Assembly (NCBI RefSeq): GCF_031326345.1
Contig: NZ_CP133671.1
Span: forward strand, 1,240,001-1,304,000
DNA from: Aureispira sp. CCB-E
GTDB taxonomy: Bacteria > Bacteroidota > Bacteroidia > Chitinophagales > Saprospiraceae
Length of the DNA: 64,000 bases
Direction: 5' to 3'
Shown: one piece after another, positions 35,646 through 43,833 of the stretch
Layout: every line of letters begins with the position of its first letter
Numbering within the stretch: position 1 is the stretch's first letter
Made by a program: the position numbers and the translations under genes
Notes under the pieces: generated by a model
The model's database searches: none
What the model saw: only the letters and a program-made list of their open reading frames with translations
Told to the model about the DNA's origin: nothing

Positions 35646-37796
35646 ATGGAAAAGTTATTCCCAGTTATTTGCATTCTATTCCTACAGACGTTCTCATTGT
35701 GGGGGCAGCCAAACGATGTTGTTGCTACTTTGGCAGCAGAGTCTAAGAAAGTTACTCGTTGTTTTACCAATGAAAAAGTAGCAGAAGCTATTCAAAAAAA
35801 TGCTGTTCTTAGAAAACGAAAGGCTGTGACAGAAGCAAGAATCAATCGCTACATAGAGCAAGAAAAGCTTGCATTTAAAGGGAGAAATGCACCACCTGTT
35901 TATACTATTCCTGTTGTGGTACACATCGTATACCGAACAGCGGCACAGAATATTTCAGACCAACGAGTTTATGAACAATTGCAGGTTTTGAATGAAGATT
36001 ATAGAAGGACAAACGCCGATGCAAGTAATGTTCCTACTACCTTTGCTGGGGTTGTCGCCGATACAGAGATTGAGTTTTGTCTAGCGACCAAAGATCCTAA
36101 CAATAATGCAACAACAGGGATTACACGAACTCAAACGTCTGTTAATAATATTGGCAATGGTAGTGCTTATTACTCCACAGCGGCAGGAGGGATCGATATA
36201 TGGGACCCCAATAAATACTTAAATATATGGGTTTGCGAACTTGGCGGTGGAGTTTTGGGATTCACGTACACGCCCGGAAGTGCACCTAATGGTGCCGATG
36301 GAGTTGTTATTGGATATCAATATTTTGGTAAAACAGGAGCAACAGCACCTTATAATGGAGGTCGAACAACTACTCATGAAGTAGGACATTGGTTGAATTT
36401 GCAACATGTTTGGGGACCAGGAAATGGAGGCTGCAATCAAGATGATGGAGTGACCGATACTCCTTTGCAAGATCAAGCATACAGTGGTTGCCCCACACAC
36501 CCTGCTACGTCTTGTGGATCTGCTGATATGTTTATGAACTTTATGGATTATGTGAATGACAATTGTATGAATTCGTTTACTGCTGGACAAAAAACTAGGA
36601 TGAGAGCTGCTATTGCTGTTGCTCGACCTGGCTTATTGACATCACAAGCTTGTGTTATTGCTAGCCATGATGCTGGAATTTATGCCATTAACCATCCTAG
36701 TGGAGCAATGTGTACGAATTCTTTTGTACCAGAGGTGACCATTAAAAATTATGGAGCATCTCCCTTGACTTCTGCTGTAATTAACTACCAAATTGATGGG
36801 GGCATGGTGATGACTCAAAACTGGACAGGAAATTTGCCAACAACACAAACGGCTTTGGTTCAGTTGCCACAACAAACAGTAACAAATGGTGCTCATATGA
36901 TAACCGTTTGGACTTCCTTGCCCAATGGCAATGCAGATGGAGACTCGAATAACGACCAAAACTCAACGCCTTTTACGGTCTCTGTTGGAGGACTAGCCTT
37001 ACCGTTTTCAGAAGGTTTTGAAGGAGCTACTTTTCCTGCTGTAGGTTGGAGCGCATCTAACCCTGATAATGATGTTACTTGGGCACGAACAACAGTGGCA
37101 TCAAAAACAGGAGGTGCTTCTATGTTTATGGATAATTGGGATTATCCTGCCAATGGTGAAAAGGATTGGATTTCACTGCCTGCTCTTAATATGAGCAATT
37201 CATCTACGGTAACCATGACGTTTGAATTAGCCTATGCCTTGTATTCTGCCTCTGGTTTTAGTGATACTTTGCGTCTTTGGGCTTCTGATGACTGTGGGCA
37301 GACTTGGACGAAAATCTATGAAAAAGCAGGCACTGCTTTAGCAACTGTTGCCAATCTGCAAGCCTCGGAATTTGTTCCAACGACTGGAGATTGGAGGAAG
37401 GAAACCATTGATTTGTCGGTTTATAAGAATGCCTCTAATGTTCAAATTCAATTTGAGCATGTTTGCGATTATGAAAATAATTTGTACGTAGATGATATTA
37501 ACATTACGAATACGCCTGGACTAAACGTAACAACCTTAAACCAAACTAAAGGCAACCTAAATATATATCCCAATCCAACAACAGGTCAATTAAATGTTGA
37601 TGTCCAGTTGCCCAAACAAGCAGCTCTTGTTATTACGGTGTACAATGCTTTAGGACAAGAAGTAGGGCAGCTATGGGATGAAAATGTGATTGGTGGAAAT
37701 TATAAATTAAACCTTTCTGATTTGACATCAGGGGTTTACCACATACAGGTGGCAGGCGGAGGAACAAGAATGATGCAAAAAGTAGTCTTGAAATAG
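35646..37796 (+). CDS. Secreted M43-family zinc metalloprotease with T9SS sorting domain
   Basis: A signal peptide (residues 1-22) and a prodomain lead to a pappalysin-like (M43) catalytic domain: HEVGHWLNLQHVWG at ~244 gives the HExxHxxxxxH zinc ligands, and MFMNFMDYVND at ~295 is the Met-turn. CARDB-like and MAM-like beta-sandwich segments follow (about 345-450 and 455-625). A C-terminal type IX sorting domain starts at ~638 (LNIYPNPTTGQLNVD ... TSGVYHIQVAG, ending MMQKVVLK). The protein should be exported through the T9SS and attached or released at the cell surface. Monocistronic after the sucC terminator. Confidence 0.93.
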   Translation: MEKLFPVICILFLQTFSLWGQPNDVVATLAAESKKVTRCFTNEKVAEAIQKNAVLRKRKAVTEARINRYIEQEKLAFKGRNAPPVYTIPVVVHIVYRTAAQNISDQRVYEQLQVLNEDYRRTNADASNVPTTFAGVVADTEIEFCLATKDPNNNATTGITRTQTSVNNIGNGSAYYSTAAGGIDIWDPNKYLNIWVCELGGGVLGFTYTPGSAPNGADGVVIGYQYFGKTGATAPYNGGRTTTHEVGHWLNLQHVWGPGNGGCNQDDGVTDTPLQDQAYSGCPTHPATSCGSADMFMNFMDYVNDNCMNSFTAGQKTRMRAAIAVARPGLLTSQACVIASHDAGIYAINHPSGAMCTNSFVPEVTIKNYGASPLTSAVINYQIDGGMVMTQNWTGNLPTTQTALVQLPQQTVTNGAHMITVWTSLPNGNADGDSNNDQNSTPFTVSVGGLALPFSEGFEGATFPAVGWSASNPDNDVTWARTTVASKTGGASMFMDNWDYPANGEKDWISLPALNMSNSSTVTMTFELAYALYSASGFSDTLRLWASDDCGQTWTKIYEKAGTALATVANLQASEFVPTTGDWRKETIDLSVYKNASNVQIQFEHVCDYENNLYVDDINITNTPGLNVTTLNQTKGNLNIYPNPTTGQLNVDVQLPKQAALVITVYNALGQEVGQLWDENVIGGNYKLNLSDLTSGVYHIQVAGGGTRMMQKVVLK

Positions 37797-37872
37797 GCTT
37801 ATTAAGCTGTTCGATAAGGAAATTAATGCCATGAAAATTTAAAGGTTAGGAAAATCATAACGTTATAATTAA

Positions 37873-37977
37873 CAATAGTTCGTTGAAACCACGCAGTAGC
37901 AGCGAACCGAGCTATGCGAGTTCACGACCGTAGGGAGCTAATTAACGACCACGAAGTAGCAGCGTAGCTAACTACTA
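37873..37977 (+). repeat. Dispersed intergenic repeat, copy B (longest)
   Basis: CAATAGTTCGTTGA at the left, GCGTAGCTAACTACTA at the right, and an internal direct repeat ACGMAGTAGCAGCG (37891-37904 and 37951-37964). The central CGACCGTAGGGAGCTAATTAAC recurs in a related form at 48931-48955. It sits 15 bp before the membrane-protein gene. Confidence 0.7.
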
Positions 37978-37992
37978 AATTAATAGTAATAC

Positions 37993-38868
37993 ATGAAAAC
38001 AGCCCTAAAAATAGGATTTAATAAAACAACTCAACATTGGAAAGCAGCACTTGTAGAATCGAGAAGTTTGATTGCAAAAATTATTTTAGTCACTTTATTA
38101 GAAAGTTTCTTTTTACATGAATGTGTATTGCTATTAGCGTTTGATGTTAATAATTATTATAGCTTCAAGTCTATTGTTGATGTTGATATACTAGATTTTT
38201 CTGACAATGAGAACAGTGTAATTATCTACTTGTTGGGCATGACTCGAAGTTTTTTTTATGAATTAACGATTTTAAATAGTTTCTTTTTAGGCGTGTATTG
38301 GCATCATACAGGGTTGCCAAAAACAGGTACAAGGAATAGTACTCCTAGTATGGATAATGTACTAGATGTACCAATAGAACATAAACAAGGGCGTTTAACA
38401 GAAGTATTACAATATATAGAGAAAAGTGTCCGCATTCGTTATTTTCAGATGGTTGTATTACTTATTGTTATACAAATAATTGGTAACCTCATTGGCAACT
38501 TCTTGTACGATGTACTAATATTGGTAGGGTATACTTATTACTGGATTTTAGGAATGGTACCCTATTTATTATTGTTGTTATTGTACCTAAAATGGTTAGG
38601 GCTTTCATTTGAACAGTTTTGGCAAGCAAATGGGAAATGGATTGGGATTGTTGTTGGAGCGATTGTTCTTCCTAGTATTGGGAGGTATGTTGGCAGAATT
38701 ATTCGCACGGTACTAGCCGTTATTATTGCCGTTTTTGCAGAGGTTGTCAATATAAATGCTTTGTTAGGTTTTATAAGTATTTTGTTATACAGCTTTCTTT
38801 GGTTGACATTGATTGGTATTTTTTATTCTCAAACCCTAATTTATTTTAAGAATGAACAAGAAGCTTAA
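37993..38868 (+). CDS. Multi-pass membrane protein, unknown
   Basis: A 291-residue hydrophobic protein with about six predicted membrane segments (for example LIAKIILVTLLESFFLHECV, MVVLLIVIQIIGNLIGNFLY, GIVVGAIVLPSIGRYVGRII, INALLGFISILLYSFLWLTL). No catalytic motif or family is recognised. Its end overlaps the next gene by 17 bp, so translation is probably coupled and the two products may form one complex. Confidence 0.75.
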   Translation: MKTALKIGFNKTTQHWKAALVESRSLIAKIILVTLLESFFLHECVLLLAFDVNNYYSFKSIVDVDILDFSDNENSVIIYLLGMTRSFFYELTILNSFFLGVYWHHTGLPKTGTRNSTPSMDNVLDVPIEHKQGRLTEVLQYIEKSVRIRYFQMVVLLIVIQIIGNLIGNFLYDVLILVGYTYYWILGMVPYLLLLLLYLKWLGLSFEQFWQANGKWIGIVVGAIVLPSIGRYVGRIIRTVLAVIIAVFAEVVNINALLGFISILLYSFLWLTLIGIFYSQTLIYFKNEQEA

Positions 38869-39619
38869 TTATGTCTTTAGGGAGGTCGTTGATAACTATA
38901 AAGACAGTTACATTGGAAACAGTGCCTTTTATATTAGCTTTGGATTACTGTGTTTATTTTTAGGTGTGTCGATTGTAGGAGGAATTTATCTCTTTGATAT
39001 GCATATTTTAATTACATTGACAGAGCTGGATAACATACATTATATCTATGCTTATTTACTGCTACTTAGCTTACCATGTGTAGCAACCTTAAAAAGAGAC
39101 CATCGTAGTAATTTGAAGTTTTGGCAAACATTAGCTCAAAATATGGGCGTCTTTTTGTTGTTGGGAGGATTAATTGTTGTCGGTTGTTTTGTATTATTTG
39201 CCTACCAAAATACATTAGGAAGTTATACTTTTTTTATGTCTGTAGGAGGATTTGTTGAAATTGTGGGCAATTTTTCTGTCGCCTTGATTTTGTTGTTTGT
39301 AATCAGGCAGTTAATGGATAAAAATATTCCTTTTTTTGAACTGATGGTAGAAGCATTTTTCTTAGCGATTATCTTGTTTGCATTAATTCAAGAGTTTCAG
39401 TCCTTTTTTGTTTATGGTCTGATGGAGAGCTTCCGATTTATTTTTGGAAGTGATTTTGGTGAAATTGTTTTAACACCCATTCTTTTTATATTAGTAAATC
39501 TAGTTTTAAGCCCAATGCTGGTTCTAATCACCACATCATTAATTGAGTATAAAGCAATAGAAAATAACCCCCCAAATCCACCTTTAAATTCAGATTTTAT
39601 CAAAAAAGAAGGAGAGTAA
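38852..39619 (+). CDS. Multi-pass membrane protein, unknown, with repeat-derived tail
   Basis: A 255-residue protein with about six membrane segments (ISFGLLCLFLGVSIVGGIYL, MGVFLLLGGLIVVGCFVLFA, FSVALILLFVIRQLM, PILFILVNLVLSPMLVLITT). It overlaps the preceding membrane-protein gene by 17 bp. The last ~17 residues (NPPNPPLNSDFIKKEGE) resemble the translated dispersed repeats that give NPPNPPL tails in many bacteria, so the 3' end may have been extended by a repeat insertion. Family not recognised. Confidence 0.75.
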   Translation: MNKKLNYVFREVVDNYKDSYIGNSAFYISFGLLCLFLGVSIVGGIYLFDMHILITLTELDNIHYIYAYLLLLSLPCVATLKRDHRSNLKFWQTLAQNMGVFLLLGGLIVVGCFVLFAYQNTLGSYTFFMSVGGFVEIVGNFSVALILLFVIRQLMDKNIPFFELMVEAFFLAIILFALIQEFQSFFVYGLMESFRFIFGSDFGEIVLTPILFILVNLVLSPMLVLITTSLIEYKAIENNPPNPPLNSDFIKKEGE

Positions 39620-39669
39620 GGCATTTAGAATAACTAGGTTTCTATCAGTTGAGGGTTATGACTCAGAAA

Positions 39670-40815
39670 TCATAATTGTTCTATTTTTTTCAAACCTTCT
39701 AAAGCGGGCGGATAAGCAGCATTGAGTTCCAATATTTCAGAATAGTACAGTCTTGCTTGTTCCAAATCATAAACTTCAAGGTATAATTCAGCTATTTGTA
39801 GCATTAATGGAATATCAAAAGGGCTTTCTTGTAAGGCAAGTTTGTGCCATCGAATGGCTTTCGTATACTCCTCATTTTCTAAGGATAATTCCATCAGTGC
39901 TTGTAGAGGTTGGTAGTAAAATTCATTTTCTTCCAATGCTTTTTCAAAGTAAGTCTCTGCTGCTGGCAAGTTCTGAAAGCCTTTCCATTCAATAGCTCCT
40001 AATAGATAATATGTTTCATCTAAATTATAATAAACACTAGATAGGGTAAGGTGTAAACTCTTCAAAGCGAAATTTTTGGCTTCTTCCCATTTGTTTTCTT
40101 CAAACAGAAAATGAGCCAATGCAAAAATAGCACGATTAAACTTAGGGTAAAGCTGAATGCAGCGTTTCCATGTTTCTATTGCAGCTAATTTATCATTCAA
40201 ATCGTGTTGATAAAAAGAGGCTAAATTGTAAAGAATATCTTGATGCGGCTGTTCCTGATAAATTTGATTATAATGAGTAATAATTTGTGTTTTGTGTATT
40301 TCTAATGTTGAGTTAGCAGTATATTTTTCTTGTAAGGAAGCTAAATAACAGAGCATAATATGGCTAGTTTTGGCACCGTTGTTAATCGCCAATTCGTAAT
40401 ATTGTAGTCCTTTTTCAAATAAATCGCTATGTTGACAAAAAATAGTACCAACTTCTGCATAGACAGCTGCTCTAGCGGGGGTTTTAAGCAGCCATGGTCT
40501 ATAATTAAGTTCGTTAATGGCAAATCGTTTGAATAGATTCTTATCCGTATGAGTGTAATCGCCATTATTTAGAATCAAATGAAGTAGATAAATAGGCGAT
40601 TTTTCTAATTGAAAGCTGGGAAGTACTTGTTGTACAAGGTTGATAAGTTGGGATTCAGGATAAAAGGCAAGGAAAACTTCGATAGGAATTAACAGCTTAG
40701 GAATGGCATAAGGATGTAATTCTAATAGTTGAAGTGCAATATTTTGGTTATTATCATCCAAACTAAGCAATAAATCAGGAATTTTTGAAATTTCTTCAGA
40801 AGAGAGCTTTGTCAT
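39670..40815 (-). CDS. TPR-repeat protein
   Basis: A 381-residue protein from the ATG at 40815. The C-terminal ~250 residues contain tandem tetratricopeptide repeats (FEKGLQYYELAINNGAKTSH, AAIETWKRCIQLYPKFNRAI, WEEAKNFALKSLHLTL, AAETYFEKALEENEFYYQPL, YTKAIRWHKLALQESPFDIP, LEQARLYYSEILELNAAYPP), a scaffold for protein contacts. No signal peptide or catalytic domain, so cytoplasmic. Its start lies just past the terminator of the upstream gene at 40896. Confidence 0.85.
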   Translation of the reverse strand: MTKLSSEEISKIPDLLLSLDDNNQNIALQLLELHPYAIPKLLIPIEVFLAFYPESQLINLVQQVLPSFQLEKSPIYLLHLILNNGDYTHTDKNLFKRFAINELNYRPWLLKTPARAAVYAEVGTIFCQHSDLFEKGLQYYELAINNGAKTSHIMLCYLASLQEKYTANSTLEIHKTQIITHYNQIYQEQPHQDILYNLASFYQHDLNDKLAAIETWKRCIQLYPKFNRAIFALAHFLFEENKWEEAKNFALKSLHLTLSSVYYNLDETYYLLGAIEWKGFQNLPAAETYFEKALEENEFYYQPLQALMELSLENEEYTKAIRWHKLALQESPFDIPLMLQIAELYLEVYDLEQARLYYSEILELNAAYPPALEGLKKIEQL

Positions 40816-40834
40816 GCGAAGTGGAGTTGTGAAA

Positions 40835-40874
40835 GAAAAAACAGCAAACAAAGTGAAACTACCTTATTTGCTGT
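40835..40874 (-). terminator. Terminator after the gene at 40896
   Basis: ACAGCAAA (40867-40874 on the minus strand) pairs with TTTGCTGT (40841-40848) and is followed by TTTTCTTTC on the minus strand. It lies 21 bp past the stop at 40896. Confidence 0.65.
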
Positions 40875-40895
40875 CTTTATTTTGAATGAAATTAC

Positions 40896-41366
40896 TTAAT
40901 CATCTGTATTTGAGTTAGCCGAAACTTCTTCTTCTACATCTATATCATCTATGTTGTCATTGCTGGGCCAATATAGAGATAGTTCAATGCCAATATTGAG
41001 CGCACCCGCTAAACGAATTAGTTTTGGGGGTAAATAGTTGCACTGGGTAAATTTTGTTTCTTCTAACTCGCATTCGTAAGGAAGATCAAAGCGCCAGTCG
41101 TCAATTTGATGACTCTGACCCAATTTGACCAAGTAAGGAGTATAGACTTCTAAGAAACTAATCATATCAACAATTTGTCCCTCCATATCATCCCAAGAAC
41201 GGTCGCTAACTTCGCAAGAAAATCCATAGTCGGTATGAATAGAGTCTTGAGCGGCTATTTTAGGTTTGTCCCCTTTCTCATGCGATTGGTAAACAGGTAA
41301 TTCTGGGTGTTGCTCCAAGAATTCTTTAAAAGAATTCGTGTTGCTGGTCACATGAAATATACACAT
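40896..41366 (-). CDS. Small acidic protein, unknown (possibly DUF4279-like)
   Basis: A 156-residue protein with SHEKGDKPKIAAQDSIHTDY, SWDDMEGQIVDMISFLEVYT and IRLAGALNIGIELSLYWP, and an acidic tail (DNIDDIDVEEEVSAN). The layout, with a 'GD' turn early and a C-terminal 'GIELSLY' strand, recalls DUF4279 proteins, some of which act as toxin-immunity proteins, but this is a weak resemblance. It lies 29 bp downstream of the thiL stop and is likely co-transcribed with it. Confidence 0.6.
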   Translation of the reverse strand: MCIFHVTSNTNSFKEFLEQHPELPVYQSHEKGDKPKIAAQDSIHTDYGFSCEVSDRSWDDMEGQIVDMISFLEVYTPYLVKLGQSHQIDDWRFDLPYECELEETKFTQCNYLPPKLIRLAGALNIGIELSLYWPSNDNIDDIDVEEEVSANSNTDD

Positions 41367-41395
41367 ATTTTTGTTGGTTTTGTTAAAAAACTACT

Positions 41396-42418
41396 CTAAT
41401 GATGGCGCCATCCTTGAGCAATCAATTCCTTAATGCTTCCACCTGATGTATGTAGATTGATGCCATCTTCAGGTTTTGTAATTTCTCCAATGATGCGAAT
41501 GTCCATATTATATCGAATCTTTTCAGCATCCTCAGGTTTGATTGTAAAAAGAAGCTCGTAGTCCTCGCCACCATGCAAAGCACAAGTTGTAGGAGGCAGT
41601 TTGAAATCAATTGCTTTGACAGAGGTTTCTTGTGCAATGGGCAAACTTTTTTCCTCTATAAAAGCACCAACATCAGACATGCGACAAATATGCAACAAGT
41701 CAGAAGATAAACCATCAGAGATATCAATCATGGAGGTTGGTAGCAAGTTAGCTTTTTCGAAAAATTCAAAAATGTCTTTTCGAGCCTCTGGTTTCAACAA
41801 ACGCCCAACGATATAATCTTTATTCTCCAAGTCTGGTTGCATATTAGGATTTTCCAAATAAATTTGTTTTTCTCGCTCCAATAATTGCAAACCAACATAA
41901 GCACCTCCTAAAAAGCCTGTTACACAAACCAAATCACCAACTTGAGCCGTATCTCGATAAACCAATTTGTCTTCATCGGCTACTCCCAATGCGGTAATAC
42001 TAATGGTTAGTCCTTGGACGGAAGAGGTGGTGTCTCCTCCAATTAAATCCACACCATACAATTCACAAGCCGCATGAATACCTTTGTAGATTTCATGCAC
42101 CGCTTCTACGGAAAAACGATTGGAAATTGCTAAAGAAACTGTAATTTGTGTCGGTCGGGCATTCATTGCATAAATATCCGATAAATTTACAACGACAGCT
42201 TTGTATCCCAAGTGCTTGAGCGGTGTGTACACCAAGTCAAAGTGGATATTTTCTACCAACAAGTCTGTAGAAATAACTGTTTTTTGAGTTCCATGATCGA
42301 CAATAGCGGCATCGTCGCCAATACCTCGTATGGATGATTTGTTTTTTAGGTTGACGTCTTTGGTCAAGAATTCTATCAATCCAAATTCTCCTAAATCGCT
42401 AAGTTCTGTTCTTGCCAT
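41396..42418 (-). CDS. thiL: Thiamine-monophosphate kinase
   Basis: ThiL phosphorylates thiamine monophosphate to the active cofactor thiamine diphosphate. The PurM-like motifs are clear: GIGDDAAIVD, STDLLVENIHFDL, VVNLSDIYAMNARPTQI, LIGGDTTSS, DISDGLSSDLLHIC, HGGEDYELLFT. I start at the ATG at 42418 (340 residues), which gives MARTELSDLGEFGLIEFLTK; upstream in-frame codons are not family-like. No other thi gene or TPP riboswitch is seen nearby. Confidence 0.93.
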   Translation of the reverse strand: MARTELSDLGEFGLIEFLTKDVNLKNKSSIRGIGDDAAIVDHGTQKTVISTDLLVENIHFDLVYTPLKHLGYKAVVVNLSDIYAMNARPTQITVSLAISNRFSVEAVHEIYKGIHAACELYGVDLIGGDTTSSVQGLTISITALGVADEDKLVYRDTAQVGDLVCVTGFLGGAYVGLQLLEREKQIYLENPNMQPDLENKDYIVGRLLKPEARKDIFEFFEKANLLPTSMIDISDGLSSDLLHICRMSDVGAFIEEKSLPIAQETSVKAIDFKLPPTTCALHGGEDYELLFTIKPEDAEKIRYNMDIRIIGEITKPEDGINLHTSGGSIKELIAQGWRHH

Positions 42419-42476
42419 GTTTATTCTTATTTTATAATTTCTATTCTTTGACAATAGTTAGCAGCATAGTTAACTC

Positions 42477-42556
42477 AATAGTTCGTTGCTTTTTTGTCTT
42501 TTTGGTGAAAAAGTAAAAAACTAAGCTTGCGCCCTCATGAGCGTAGCTAACTACTA
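42477..42556 (+). repeat. Dispersed intergenic repeat, copy C
   Basis: The left block CAATAGTTCGTTGC (42477-42490) and right block GCGTAGCTAACTACTA (42541-42556) match copy B exactly apart from the last base of the left block. The middle is unrelated (TTTTTGTCTTTTTGGTG...). Confidence 0.65.
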
Positions 42557-42583
42557 TTAACTACTACTTTAATCTACTACAAT

Positions 42584-43243
42584 CTATTTCGCATATTGCA
42601 AAATAAAAGGATTATGCTTCTTTTCTGCTCCAACGGTAGTTGGGCTTCCATGACCAGAGTAAACAGTTGTATTATCTGGTAAGGTCAAGAAGTGCTTAAA
42701 AATACTGTTCATTAAGGTGTCCATATTACCTCCTGGCAAATCAGTTCGTCCAATGCTACCTTGAAATAAAACATCTCCACCAATGATAAAGTTATCTTCT
42801 TTGCAATAAAAAGAAACGGAGGCGGGAGAATGCCCAGGAGTGAACAAAACATGTAGCGTCGTATTGCCAAATGTAATGGTATCGCCCTCTTGGATAAATC
42901 TCTCTGGGTCAGGATCAGGAGATTGTTGTACATTCGGAATACCGTACATCTGAGAAACTACAGGAACCGATTCTAGAACAGGCAATTCTCCTTCATGAAT
43001 TTCTAAAGGAAGTTGGTACTTCTCTGCTACGTAACGGTTGCCAAAAACGTGATCTAAATGACAATGTGTGTTGATTAAACGAACTGGAGTAAGGTTATTT
43101 TCTTGAATAAAAGAACTCAGTGTATTGCGCTCGTCTTCTGTATAACATCCTGGATCAATAAGGATACATTCCTTAGTCTCATCATAAATAAGGTATGTGT
43201 TTTCTGCAAAGGGGCTAAATGTAAAAAAATGAACCTGTGCCAT
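42584..43243 (-). CDS. Metallo-beta-lactamase-fold hydrolase (glyoxalase II-like)
   Basis: A 219-residue MBL-fold protein. The zinc motif THCHLDHVFGN lies at ~57-67, with further ligands in TPGHSPASVSFY, GGDVLFQGSIGRTDLPGG and VYSGHGSPTTVGAEKK. This arrangement is that of glyoxalase II-like hydrolases and relatives of YcbL; C-terminal glutathione-binding residues of true glyoxalase II are absent, so substrate is open. The gene stands alone, with repeat copy C between it and thiL. Confidence 0.9.
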   Translation of the reverse strand: MAQVHFFTFSPFAENTYLIYDETKECILIDPGCYTEDERNTLSSFIQENNLTPVRLINTHCHLDHVFGNRYVAEKYQLPLEIHEGELPVLESVPVVSQMYGIPNVQQSPDPDPERFIQEGDTITFGNTTLHVLFTPGHSPASVSFYCKEDNFIIGGDVLFQGSIGRTDLPGGNMDTLMNSIFKHFLTLPDNTTVYSGHGSPTTVGAEKKHNPFILQYAK

Positions 43244-43833
43244 ATAAATTATATTGTTATGTTTTTAATAAGTGCATGAGAAAAAACGGAGTCTGCTTTG
43301 TAAACAGCCTTATAAACTATTTTTGTAGGTATAACAAATCCAATCTAATTGATCCATTGATAGATTGAAATAAAGTATTGGGTCAAATATCTATCTTCAG
43401 AAAGATGTCATTAAAACGTAATTATATCAATCAATAAAGTTTGGAACCAATTATTGTTCAAACAATTTTGTGCGTAAGAAACGAACTGGTTTTATTTTTG
43501 TGATTCATTTATTAGTACAAATAAAAAATTTAGAGGCAGATTTTTGTAAAAAATATGTTCTCAATTTAACCTCAAACTACAAAAATACGTTATTATTAAT
43601 ATAATACCTCAATGGAGTATAGAAAATCGTCTAATTTCCTGTCATAAAAAGCAGAAAATAACAAGGAGAGATGTACTGGGGAGTAAGAGCCATGTTAGGT
43701 TCGTTCTATCTCATAATAAAGTAAGCTTAGTTCGTTCGATTGGTACAGTCATAAGCTTATTCGTTTTCTATTTTTTTTGATAAAAAATTCTTAGAAGAAC
43801 AATCACTTCAAAAGAATTGCTTGACTTATAACT
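43244..43833. other. Divergent intergenic region before the TolB-like gene
   Basis: This 590-bp gap separates the MBL hydrolase gene and the large beta-barrel gene. A partial match to the dispersed repeat (TAGTTCGTTCGATTGG) lies near 43730. I see no gene or RNA signal in the rest. Confidence 0.5.

Noticed and set aside
37873-37977. Insertion sequence ends or attachment site
   Set aside because: No transposase or integrase gene lies in the window and no target duplication could be seen around any copy.
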